A program made the translations under genes and the position numbers. 64,000 bases of DNA, from NCBI RefSeq assembly GCF_039993895.1, contig NZ_CP121194.1, forward strand, positions 1,240,001-1,304,000. Reading direction: 5' to 3'. The notes beneath the pieces were generated by a model. The model searched no databases. It was given only the letters and a program-made list of their open reading frames with translations, and was not told the origin of the DNA. This document shows, one piece after another, positions 48,345 to 56,243 of this stretch (the first letter of the stretch is position 1; each line of letters opens with the position of its first letter). This DNA comes from Edaphobacter paludis (lineage in GTDB: Bacteria; Acidobacteriota; Terriglobia; Terriglobales; Acidobacteriaceae).

Positions 48345-49069
48345 GGCTGAGGGGTTTCCTGCGAGTTGGGCTGGGCTTCGGGCTGGGGCAGCGTTGGAGT
48401 TGTGGTGGTGTCGATGGCGGGGTAGGCGCGCTTCAGGTCGGCGTGGCCGCTAAGGGTGTCGTGGGGCTGACCGTCGACGAGGAAGCGGACCTCGGTGAGT
48501 TGAGGGAAGGCAGCGTGGAGGGTGCCGATGATGGAGAGCAGGGTAAGCTCTTCTACCTGAATGCCGGACGGATGGTTGTCGACGAAGGCGCCGTGCAGAT
48601 TGACGACGGCCAGTTCTCCGGTGGATTTTGCGGTGTGGGCGGGAGCGGCTTTTTCCGTTTGGGGGAGCCCGGTGGTTCCGCTGAGGGTGTTGTTGGGTGC
48701 GGGCGTGGTGATGGGTAGCGAGAGGAAGAAGACGTCGTCTACCGCGGGGCCGCTTTTGAGGGGGTGGGCGGAGGCGGGGAGAGCGTATTCGGCGAGGAGG
48801 TGTTCGAGCAGGGCGCGGGCACGGAGGGTGGGGTCCTGCGGCAGGGCGAGTTGCTCCTGATTGGGGGCGATGAAACCGTCGGCGTCGTTGGCGAGGTAGA
48901 GGGTGACGTCCTGAGTGCTGGCGGTGGTGGGTGCGGCGATGGGAGTGGCGTCGTTGAGCGCGGTGAGGCGCTGGTGCGCCTGGCGGCAGCCGTGGATGAG
49001 GAAGGCGGCCATAAGGAAGACTCCGCCGACGAGGCTCCAGAAGAGAATGCGCTGGTAGCGGGGGATCAT
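48341..49069 (-). CDS. GerMN-domain membrane-anchored protein
   Basis: The 242-aa protein has one N-terminal transmembrane segment or lipoprotein-like signal (ILFWSLVGGVFLMAAFLIHGC), a Thr/Ala linker and a GerMN domain. That domain shows TLYLANDADGFIAPNQ, VNLHGAFVDNHPSG, LLSIIGTLHAAFPQLTEVRFLVDGQ. The C-terminal tail is Pro/Thr-rich. Such domains occur in spore GerM and in cell-wall proteins of non-sporulating bacteria. The position between an amidase and murI supports a peptidoglycan role. It overlaps both neighbours by ATGA. Confidence 0.85.
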   Translation of the reverse strand: MIPRYQRILFWSLVGGVFLMAAFLIHGCRQAHQRLTALNDATPIAAPTTASTQDVTLYLANDADGFIAPNQEQLALPQDPTLRARALLEHLLAEYALPASAHPLKSGPAVDDVFFLSLPITTPAPNNTLSGTTGLPQTEKAAPAHTAKSTGELAVVNLHGAFVDNHPSGIQVEELTLLSIIGTLHAAFPQLTEVRFLVDGQPHDTLSGHADLKRAYPAIDTTTTPTLPQPEAQPNSQETPQP

Positions 49070-49818
49070 TGGGCGGCTCCATCCGCGGTGTTCTCAGCCC
49101 GCCATTTGGTGAGGGCTGTGACGATGGCTTCGGCGGCGTGCTGCTGGTAGTTGGCGTCCGAGACAGGCGTGGAAGTCGCTGTGGTGTTGGTTAGAGGAGC
49201 GAGTTCGACGGCGATGGCAGGGCAGGTGAGGTTGTCGAGCGGAGGGACGGTGGCGTGGCCGAGGAGGACGGGCAGCTTGGCATTGAGCAGGGCTACGCCG
49301 ATCTCGTTGGCGAGAGTGCGGCTTTCGGGGACGAAAGATGCCTGCGCGGTGTTCCAGCGCAGGATGCGCGGCGGTTGGGCTGGGGGCGTAAGGGCGGAGG
49401 TGAAGATATGGATTCCCGAGCCACTGCTGGTGGCGTGGAGGACGAGGCAGACGGCGGGGTGGTCGTGATTGGCGATCTCGGCGCGCTGGTCGGTGGTGAA
49501 GGTGGTGCCGGGGTCGGAGGTGCGGGTGGAGATGACGGCGAAGTTGGCGCCGGAGAGCAGGGCGCGCAGGCGGTTATTGAAGGCGAGGGTGATGTCTTTT
49601 TCGAGGAGGTTGTTGGGGAGGTGGGCTCCGCTGTCGGGACCTCCGTGGGCGGGGTCGAGCAGGATGAGGGTGCGGGTGGGCCTGGGCTGAGGGGCTGCGG
49701 GGGCTATCTGCGGGGTTTGTGGGTTGGGCTGGACTGGCGGAGGGGTTTGGGCGAGGGACGCGAGACTGCCGAGCGTGAGCAGGATGGCGGCGGCGAGTTG
49801 CTTCCGGGGAGGAGTCAA
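49066..49818 (-). CDS. N-acetylmuramoyl-L-alanine amidase, Amidase_3 type
   Basis: The 250-aa exported zinc enzyme cleaves the bond between MurNAc and the stem peptide. After a signal peptide and a Pro/Gln-rich linker, the Amidase_3 domain shows the zinc His in LLDPAHGGPDSGA, Glu in NLLEKDITLAFN, the second His in VCLVLHATSSGSGIHIF and the catalytic Glu in AIAVELAPL. It is the first gene of the operon with the GerM-domain gene and murI. Confidence 0.88.
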   Translation of the reverse strand: MTPPRKQLAAAILLTLGSLASLAQTPPPVQPNPQTPQIAPAAPQPRPTRTLILLDPAHGGPDSGAHLPNNLLEKDITLAFNNRLRALLSGANFAVISTRTSDPGTTFTTDQRAEIANHDHPAVCLVLHATSSGSGIHIFTSALTPPAQPPRILRWNTAQASFVPESRTLANEIGVALLNAKLPVLLGHATVPPLDNLTCPAIAVELAPLTNTTATSTPVSDANYQQHAAEAIVTALTKWRAENTADGAAQ

Positions 49819-49908
49819 TGTCGTTGATTGTAATTGGTCGGGATGGAGGGCGTGGTTGAGGGTGTTGGTTCCTGCCCTGATGAATGTTGGAGCTGCGGGT
49901 TAGGGCAT

Positions 49909-49974
49909 ACCCCCAGGGGCTAAAGCCCCTCGGCTTTTTAAGGGGATATAGAGGGCCAAGGCTGAAGCCTTGGC
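49909..49974. repeat. Paired-hairpin repeat GGGGCTAAAGCCCC / CCAAGGCTGAAGCCTTGG, copy 1
   Basis: Two short perfect hairpins sit 25 bases apart in the gap 49819-50200: AGGGGCTAAAGCCCCT and CCAAGGCTGAAGCCTTGG. Both have a CTNAAG core. The same pair recurs at 56165-56233. The rest of the gap holds the repeat at 50023 and no gene. Confidence 0.85.
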
Positions 49975-50022
49975 GTACCAGAGCCGTTCTCCTCCAGATG
50001 CATTTTGGTGATTCGACAAAAA

Positions 50023-50054
50023 CGCAGATTCCCTTCGGGAATGACAAACAAGGG
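50023..50054. repeat. TTCCCTTCGGGAATGACAA repeat, copy 3
   Basis: GCAGATTCCCTTCGGGAATG followed by ACAAACAAGG matches 42857-42894 and, more loosely, 36545-36583. It contains the small inverted repeat TTCCCTTCGGGAA. Confidence 0.75.
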
Positions 50055-50200
50055 AAGCAACATCTGAGAGGAAATAGCTATAGAAGCAAGAACAACTGCA
50101 ACTGCAAAATCAGGCCGCGGGTTCTTCGCGCTGCGCTCAGAATGGCAGTTTTTTGGGGTTGGCGCGGTCATCTTTATGATGACCGCGCCTGTGATGCTGG

Positions 50201-51535
50201 TTAGTCGAGGGCGTAGATGGCGAGGCCGCTGAGGAGCTTGGGGTAGAAGTCGGTGGACTTCTGCGGCATGACGTCCATTGAGAGGGAGACGTCCTTGAGC
50301 TGGTCGAGGGTGATCGGTTTGATGAGGAAGGCGATGTCGGCTTCGCCGCTGGCTACCAGACCGACGGCTTCGTCGGCTTCGCGGATGTAGCGGATGTTGC
50401 CGAGCTTGGTGATGGAATCGCTGGTGAGGCCGAGGATGCGCTCGAGCACGATGGAGTGGAGCTGGACGACGTCGAGCTGGGCCTGACGGGCGGGGACGTT
50501 GGCAAGTTCTTTTGCGATGACTTCTTTTTTGGCGGAGAGGAGATAGTTGCCGTCTCCGGTGGCGGCTACGAAGGCCACGCCGGGAGTTTTTTCGAGGATG
50601 CTGACATCGGGAGAGTCGAGTTCCTTGATGTCAAAGAAGGCTGAGGCCTTGGTGAGGAAGTCCGGGGAGCTGAACTCGGGAATGTCGTAGACGACGCGGT
50701 GGGTCGGCAGGATGGTGATGCCGGGGGCTTCCATGTTGACGAAGGTCATCATCATGGCAGCTTCTGGGAAGGGCGGTACGGGAAGATGGCCGGAGCCCAG
50801 CTTCTCCTCTTCGTCGCGGGGCTGGTTGAGGGGCAGCTTAAGCTGAGCGCTGCGTTCTTTAGCGTAGGCGACCGAGGTCTCGTAGCGGTGATGGCCGTCG
50901 GCGATGATGAGTTTCTTGTCGGCCATGGCGGTGACGAGGAGATTGATGAGCGTGGGATCGGTCAGCTTCCAGACTTTGTGGACGACGCCGTACTCGTCGG
51001 TGATGGCGAGGTCGGCGGGGGCGCCAGAGTCGAAGATCAGCTTTTCGGCGGTAAAGGCCGGGTCGGAGTAGAGCATGTAGATCTGCTCGCAGTAGGCACG
51101 GGTGGCCTTGAAGAGGCTCATACGGTCAGACTTGTGCTTGGGGAAGGTCTGTTCGTGGCGGTAGACGACCTTGTCGGCGTAATCGTAGAGGTGGCCAAGG
51201 GCAATGAAGCCGCGGCGCTCCCGCACCTCGTTGGTGTGGGGAACGGTGTAGGTCTGGGAGTAGCCGTAGAGGGCAGGTTCTGCTTCTTCGCGGAGGATGT
51301 GGTCTTTGCGCCACTGGCGGAGGGTCTCGGCGGCGCGGGTGTAGCAGTTTTCGTCGTCGGTGTCGGTGGGGAACTGCTTGCCGAGGATGACGCGGATGAG
51401 GTTGTAGGGGCTGGCTTCGTAGTAGCGCTCCTGCATGGCCGGGGTGATCTTGTCGTAGGGCTGAGTGACGACGTCTTCCATTTTGACGCGGGAGGTGTCG
51501 TAACGAAGGGCGCGGAAGGGGTAGATACGGGCCAT
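50201..51535 (-). CDS. DUF1015 family protein
   Basis: The 444-aa protein belongs to DUF1015: ARIYPFRALRYD at the start, VVTQPYDKI, SPYNLIRVILGK, RRGFIALGHLYDY and the strongly conserved IADGHHRYETSVAYAKER near residue 220. The function is unknown. ATG at 51535 is chosen; a TTG six codons earlier has poor context. It stands alone between repeat-rich DNA and the divergent VWA genes. There is no signal peptide, so it is cytoplasmic. Confidence 0.9.
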   Translation of the reverse strand: MARIYPFRALRYDTSRVKMEDVVTQPYDKITPAMQERYYEASPYNLIRVILGKQFPTDTDDENCYTRAAETLRQWRKDHILREEAEPALYGYSQTYTVPHTNEVRERRGFIALGHLYDYADKVVYRHEQTFPKHKSDRMSLFKATRAYCEQIYMLYSDPAFTAEKLIFDSGAPADLAITDEYGVVHKVWKLTDPTLINLLVTAMADKKLIIADGHHRYETSVAYAKERSAQLKLPLNQPRDEEEKLGSGHLPVPPFPEAAMMMTFVNMEAPGITILPTHRVVYDIPEFSSPDFLTKASAFFDIKELDSPDVSILEKTPGVAFVAATGDGNYLLSAKKEVIAKELANVPARQAQLDVVQLHSIVLERILGLTSDSITKLGNIRYIREADEAVGLVASGEADIAFLIKPITLDQLKDVSLSMDVMPQKSTDFYPKLLSGLAIYALD

Positions 51536-51831
51536 GCTTTTGGTTTTCTCCAAGAGGTAAGTATGGGGTTATTGTACGGTGTTGGCGAAAAATAGAAGGC
51601 TTAGCGCCTAATTGCATCGATAACACCGATTAAGAACGGGCGACGGAAAAAGTGACGACTCCGATCGAGAGGGCTGTCGGGTGTGAGGCAGGGAAGGAAA
51701 TAGAGTCGATGGTAACGAATGATTTTGATGGGGCGTCTATCCTTCGGTGTGACCGGAAACACAGTTGGATTGGAATTACTGAAGGAGTATGGTGATACTT
51801 CCCTTCAGGTCGGGGACAGGATGGCGGTCTT

Positions 51832-52899
51832 ATGCGGGACACGCTTCAGGTACGAAGATGGCGGTTGATCCAGCGGTTCGGGTGGGCGTTGGTTGTGGTG
51901 ATGTTTTGTGCGGTGAGCTGGGTTGGGGTGGGATGGGCGCAGGAGAATCCGCTGGGCCAGGTGCAGACGCAGGCGCCCCCTGCTCCGAAGAAGACCGCGG
52001 AGGATTCAAAGCCGGTAATTGAGGGCGCAGCGAACGTTGTGGCCCATGCTACTTCCAACCGGAATGCGCGGATTCGGGTGGATGTGAACCTGGTGCTGGT
52101 TCCGGCGACGGTGACGGACCCCATGAACCGGCTGGTAACGGGGCTGGAGAAGGAGAACTTTCAGGTCTTCGACGACAATGTGGGGCAGGTGATCAAGAGT
52201 TTCTCTACGGAAGACGCGCCGGTGTCGATTGGGGTGGTCTTCGATCTGAGCGGAAGCATGTCGTCAAAGTTCATGCGGTCGCAGAAGGCGCTGACGGAGT
52301 TCCTGCGGACATCCAATCCAAAAGACGAGTTTTTTGTGGTGGGATTCAATGATCGTCCGGCGGTGATTGTGGACTATACGTCCGAGGTGGATGACGTGGA
52401 AGCCCGGATGGTGATGCTGAAGCCGGAGAAGCGGACAGCGCTGATCGATGCGGTTTATCTGGCGGTGAACAAACTGAAAGACGCCAAGTATGAGCGCAAG
52501 GCGCTGCTGATTATCTCTGACGGCGGCGACAATCGGAGCCGGTACACCGAGGGCGAGTTGCGGCGGGCGGTGCGGGAGAGCGATGTTCAGATCTATGCGA
52601 TTGGAATCTTTGATATGTATGCGCCCACTCCCGAGGAGCAACTGGGGCCGCTGCTGCTGGCGGATATGTGCGACGCGACGGGCGGACGGATGTTTCGAGT
52701 GACCGATGTGGCGGACCTGGGCGACATTGCGACACGGATCAGCGCGGAGCTGCGCAACGAATATGTGATCGGGTATACGCCCTCGCAGATGAAGACGAAT
52801 GGGAACTGGCGTAAATTGAAGTTACGATTGCTTCCACCGCCGGGACTTCCTCCGCTGACGGTGCACAATCGCCAGGGGTACTATGCACCTTCGGAGTAA
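51832..52899 (+). CDS. VWA-domain exported protein, acidobacterial type (first of pair)
   Basis: The 355-aa protein has a signal peptide (FGWALVVVMFCAVSWVGVGWAQ). It has a short beta domain with RIRVDVNLVLVPATVTD and GLEKENFQVFDDN. A von Willebrand factor A domain follows, with the MIDAS motif DLSGSMSSK near residue 145 and LLIISDGGDNRSRYTEGE. The layout matches the VWA family that is expanded in Acidobacteria. Its ligand is unknown and the periplasm or surface is likely. It overlaps the second VWA gene by 17 bases. Confidence 0.9.
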   Translation: MRDTLQVRRWRLIQRFGWALVVVMFCAVSWVGVGWAQENPLGQVQTQAPPAPKKTAEDSKPVIEGAANVVAHATSNRNARIRVDVNLVLVPATVTDPMNRLVTGLEKENFQVFDDNVGQVIKSFSTEDAPVSIGVVFDLSGSMSSKFMRSQKALTEFLRTSNPKDEFFVVGFNDRPAVIVDYTSEVDDVEARMVMLKPEKRTALIDAVYLAVNKLKDAKYERKALLIISDGGDNRSRYTEGELRRAVRESDVQIYAIGIFDMYAPTPEEQLGPLLLADMCDATGGRMFRVTDVADLGDIATRISAELRNEYVIGYTPSQMKTNGNWRKLKLRLLPPPGLPPLTVHNRQGYYAPSE

Positions 52900-54016
52900 C
52901 GGTTTTTGGCCGCTGGTTTTGGCGGCGGGGATGTTGATGGTGGGGGTTGGCCCGGTGGCCGCGTGGGCCCAGCAGGCAGGGGCTGCGCAGCAACAGCCTT
53001 CGTTGACGGTAGACCGCGATCCGGTGCCGTCGCCTGACCCGGATACACAGGCTGCGCCGGCAACGGGAGAGGCGCAGGGCCTCGCTCAGCAGACGATTGA
53101 GAAGGGCGCGGGGGGGCGGTATACGCTCCGCGAAAATGCCTATGAGGTGCGGCTGAACGCTACTGTTGTCGACAATGGCGGGCGCTCGATTCAGACACTG
53201 AACAAGGACGCCTTTCATGTGTACGAGGACGGAGTGCCGCAGACGATCTCCTCGTTCCGGCATGAAGATCTGCCGGTTTCGCTGGGAATACTGATCGACA
53301 GCTCGGGGTCGATGTACGACAAGCGGGCGGCGGTGGAGGAGGCTTCGCTGGACCTGGTGAAGCTGTCGAACCCGGAGGACGAAGCGTTCGTGGTGGACTT
53401 CTCCTGGGAGGCGTTCATCGACCAGGACTTCACCAGCGACATCAATAAGCTGCAGAAGGGGCTGGACTATATCAAGTCGAGCGGCGGGACGGCGCTCTAC
53501 GATGCGCTGGTGGCCTCGGCGGACTATACGGCGAAGAACGCCAAGCATCCCAAGCAGGTGCTGCTGGTGATTACAGACGGCGAGGACAATGCTTCGACGG
53601 CGACGCTGGAGCAGACGATTCGCAGGATTCAGGATATCGATGGGCCGGTGATCTACAGCATTGGACTGCTGTTTGGGCAGGATACCGACAAGCGCGAGGC
53701 GCGTCATGCGCGCAGGGTGCTGGAGTCCCTGTCGGAGGAGACGGGCGGCGTGGCTTATTTCCCGAAGTCAGTGCAGGATGTGGATGAGATCGCGGCGGAG
53801 GTGGCGAAGGACATCCGCACGCAGTACACGATTGCGTATCATTCGACCAAGTCGCCGGCGCTGGGCGGATACAGGCAGGTGCATGTGGAGGCGAAGGAGA
53901 AGGGGATGGGCCGGCTTTCGGTGCGGACGCGGGCTGGGTACTTCCCGAGGGTGGCCGATGGAGGGGCCTCGACGGGGGAGAAGGGGTTGACCGATCCAGG
54001 AAAGCGGCCACAGTGA
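52883..54016 (+). CDS. VWA-domain exported protein, acidobacterial type (second of pair)
   Basis: The 377-aa protein is a paralogue of the preceding gene, with a signal peptide (FWPLVLAAGMLMVGVGPVAA), a Gln/Pro-rich linker and the beta domain YEVRLNATVVDNGGRS with KDAFHVYEDGV. Its VWA domain has MIDAS DSSGSMYDKR and LLVITDGEDNAST. The C-terminus repeats the pattern IRTQYTIAYHSTK seen in its partner. It overlaps the partner upstream and the PLP enzyme downstream (GTGA), which suggests coordinated translation. Confidence 0.9.
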   Translation: MHLRSNGFWPLVLAAGMLMVGVGPVAAWAQQAGAAQQQPSLTVDRDPVPSPDPDTQAAPATGEAQGLAQQTIEKGAGGRYTLRENAYEVRLNATVVDNGGRSIQTLNKDAFHVYEDGVPQTISSFRHEDLPVSLGILIDSSGSMYDKRAAVEEASLDLVKLSNPEDEAFVVDFSWEAFIDQDFTSDINKLQKGLDYIKSSGGTALYDALVASADYTAKNAKHPKQVLLVITDGEDNASTATLEQTIRRIQDIDGPVIYSIGLLFGQDTDKREARHARRVLESLSEETGGVAYFPKSVQDVDEIAAEVAKDIRTQYTIAYHSTKSPALGGYRQVHVEAKEKGMGRLSVRTRAGYFPRVADGGASTGEKGLTDPGKRPQ

Positions 54017-54930
54017 TGCGGGTTGCGGAGAATATTACAGAGCTGGTGGGGCAGACTCCGATGGTGCGGCTGGGGCGGTTGAGTCCGGCGGGTGGTGCGG
54101 AGATTTGGGCCAAGCTGGAGTTTCTGAATCCGGGCGGCAGTATCAAGGACCGGGCGGCGCTGGGGATTGTTTTGGATGCGGAGCGGCGTGGTGTGCTGCG
54201 GGCGGGCTCGACGATTGTGGAGGCTACCGCGGGGAATACCGGTGTGGGGCTGGCGCTGATCGGCGTGAATCGCGGCTATAAAGTCATGCTGTACGTGCCG
54301 GAGGGGTTTGCCGAAGAGAAGTGCATTCTGATGCGGGGGTTGGGGGCGACGGTGGTGCGGACTCCCGAGGTTGAAGGGATGGCGGGTGCTATTCGGCGGG
54401 CGCTGGAGTTTGAGGCGGAGACTGAGGGCGCGTTCGCGGCGTTACAGTTTGAGAATCCGGCGAACCCGGATTTTCACGAGCAGACGACGGCGGTGGAGAT
54501 TTGGGAGCAGATGGAAGGGCGCGTCGATGCGTGGGTTTCGGGGGTTGGGTCGGCGGGGACTTTTACCGGGGTGGCGCGGTTTCTGAAGGCACGACGGCCA
54601 TCGGTGATCAATGTGGCGGTGGAGACGCAGGGGAGCGTGTTGCAGGGTGGTTTGCCGGGGCCGCACAAGGTAGAAGGGATTGGGGTGGCATTTGTGCCGG
54701 TTACGTTTGATCGCAGCGTGTGTGACCGGATCATCAAAGTGATGGATGAGGACGCGTTTGCGATGGTGAAGCGTTTGGCTGCGGAGGAGGGTGTGTTCGC
54801 GGGCTCGAGCGCAGGGGCGATGTTGTATGCCGCGGTGGAGATGGCTCGGGAGTTGGGCGCGGGGAAACGGGTGGTGACGGTGATTCCGGATTCGGCGGAG
54901 AGGTATTTGTCGAAGGGGATTTTGGGGTGA
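54013..54930 (+). CDS. PLP-dependent cysteine synthase / cystathionine beta-synthase-like
   Basis: The 305-aa fold-type II PLP enzyme has ELVGQTPMVRLGRL, the PLP Lys in NPGGSIKDRAALG, the phosphate loop ATAGNTGVGLALI and SGVGSAGTFTGVARF. It could make cysteine from O-acetylserine, or cystathionine from serine and homocysteine. The next gene is a cystathionine-type lyase, so the second option (reverse transsulfuration) is attractive. It starts at GTG 54013, overlapping the VWA stop, with AGGAAA upstream; ATG 54016 is an alternative. Confidence 0.88.
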   Translation: MMRVAENITELVGQTPMVRLGRLSPAGGAEIWAKLEFLNPGGSIKDRAALGIVLDAERRGVLRAGSTIVEATAGNTGVGLALIGVNRGYKVMLYVPEGFAEEKCILMRGLGATVVRTPEVEGMAGAIRRALEFEAETEGAFAALQFENPANPDFHEQTTAVEIWEQMEGRVDAWVSGVGSAGTFTGVARFLKARRPSVINVAVETQGSVLQGGLPGPHKVEGIGVAFVPVTFDRSVCDRIIKVMDEDAFAMVKRLAAEEGVFAGSSAGAMLYAAVEMARELGAGKRVVTVIPDSAERYLSKGILG

Positions 54931-54959
54931 GAGTTTAAGGACTAGGACTAGGGGGCCAG

Positions 54960-56120
54960 ATGACAGAGGCGAAGAAGCAGGGATTTGCGACGCGGGCGAT
55001 CCATGATGGGCAGGCGCCGGATCAGTTGACGGGTGCGGTTAATGTGCCGATCTATCTGACTTCGACGTATCAGCAGGAAGAGATTGGCAAGAATAAAGGG
55101 CATGAGTATGCTCGGCTTACCAATCCGACGCGGGATGCGCTGGAGGAGAGCTTGTGCTCGCTCGAAGGCGGGACGAGCGCTCATGCGTTTGCCAGCGGCA
55201 TGGCTGCGATTACGGCGATGTGCACGATGATGAAGGCGGGCGACCATGTGGTGTGCTCGGATAACGTCTACGGCGGCACGGCGCGGCTCTTCGACAAAGT
55301 GATGGCGAACTATGGGCTGATCTTTACCTATGTCGACAGCAGCGTGGCGGAGAATGTGGCGGCTGCGATTACGCCCGCGACCAAGCTGGTGCATATAGAG
55401 ACGCCGACCAATCCGATGATGGCGATTACGGATATTCGGGCGGTGGCCGATATCTGTCATGCGCGTGGGGTGGAGTTAAGTGTCGATAACACTTTCTTAT
55501 CGCCCTATTTGCAGCAGCCTATCGCGCTGGGCGCGGACATCGTGATGCATTCGACGACCAAGTTTTTGAATGGTCATTCGGATGGGCTGGGTGGGGCGCT
55601 CATTTGCACGAAGCCGGAGCAGGCGGAACGGTTTCGGTTTGTGCAGAAGTGTACGGGCGGGATTCTGTCGCCGTTCGAGAGCTATCTGCTGCTGCGCGGG
55701 GTGAAGACGCTGGCGGTGCGGATGAAGCAGCATGATGCCAATGGGCGTGTGGTGGCTGACTTTTTGAAGGGACACAGGGCGGTCAAGCAGGTGTTCTATC
55801 CGGGGCTGGCGGAGCATCCGCAGCATGAGCTGGCGAAGCGGCAGCAGAGTGGATTTGGGTCGATGATCTCGATTGAACTTGGTTCGCTGGAGCGGGCGAA
55901 TATCTTTGCAAAGGCGTTGCGTCTGGGCTATCTGGCGGAGAGCCTGGGTGGAGTGGAGACACTGATCTGTCATCCGGCGAGCATGACTCATGCGGCGGTT
56001 GGCGCGGAGGGACGGGCTCGGCTCGGAATCACCGATGGATTGATGCGGATCAGTGTGGGGATTGAGGACGTGGAGGATATTGTGGCCGACCTGGGGCAGG
56101 CGCTGGATGGGTTGGGATAA
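54960..56120 (+). CDS. Cystathionine gamma-lyase / gamma-synthase
   Basis: The 386-aa fold-type I PLP enzyme of the Cys/Met metabolism family has ATRAIHDGQAPDQLTGAV, YARLTNPTRDALEESL, ASGMAAITAM, HIETPTNPMM, VDNTFLSPYLQQP, the PLP Lys in HSTTKFLNGHSD and RISVGIEDVEDI. It either makes or breaks cystathionine; with the preceding synthase-like gene, a lyase role fits. It starts 29 bases after that gene. Confidence 0.92.
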   Translation: MTEAKKQGFATRAIHDGQAPDQLTGAVNVPIYLTSTYQQEEIGKNKGHEYARLTNPTRDALEESLCSLEGGTSAHAFASGMAAITAMCTMMKAGDHVVCSDNVYGGTARLFDKVMANYGLIFTYVDSSVAENVAAAITPATKLVHIETPTNPMMAITDIRAVADICHARGVELSVDNTFLSPYLQQPIALGADIVMHSTTKFLNGHSDGLGGALICTKPEQAERFRFVQKCTGGILSPFESYLLLRGVKTLAVRMKQHDANGRVVADFLKGHRAVKQVFYPGLAEHPQHELAKRQQSGFGSMISIELGSLERANIFAKALRLGYLAESLGGVETLICHPASMTHAAVGAEGRARLGITDGLMRISVGIEDVEDIVADLGQALDGLG

Positions 56121-56164
56121 TCGGGGCAGGATGATCTGCGGATCACAGCGTGCGTAAGAGAGCA

Positions 56165-56233
56165 TCCCCCAGGGGCTGAAGCCCGCTTTATTGCTCATAA
56201 AAGTACCCCAAGGCTAAAGCCTTGGGGTACCCA
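56165..56233. repeat. Paired-hairpin repeat, copy 2
   Basis: CCCCAGGGGCTGAAGCCC and, after about 25 bases, TACCCCAAGGCTAAAGCCTTGGGGTA repeat the layout at 49909. It lies in the 123-base gap between convergent genes and may also end transcription. Confidence 0.85.
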
Positions 56234-56243
56234 GAAGCCGAGG

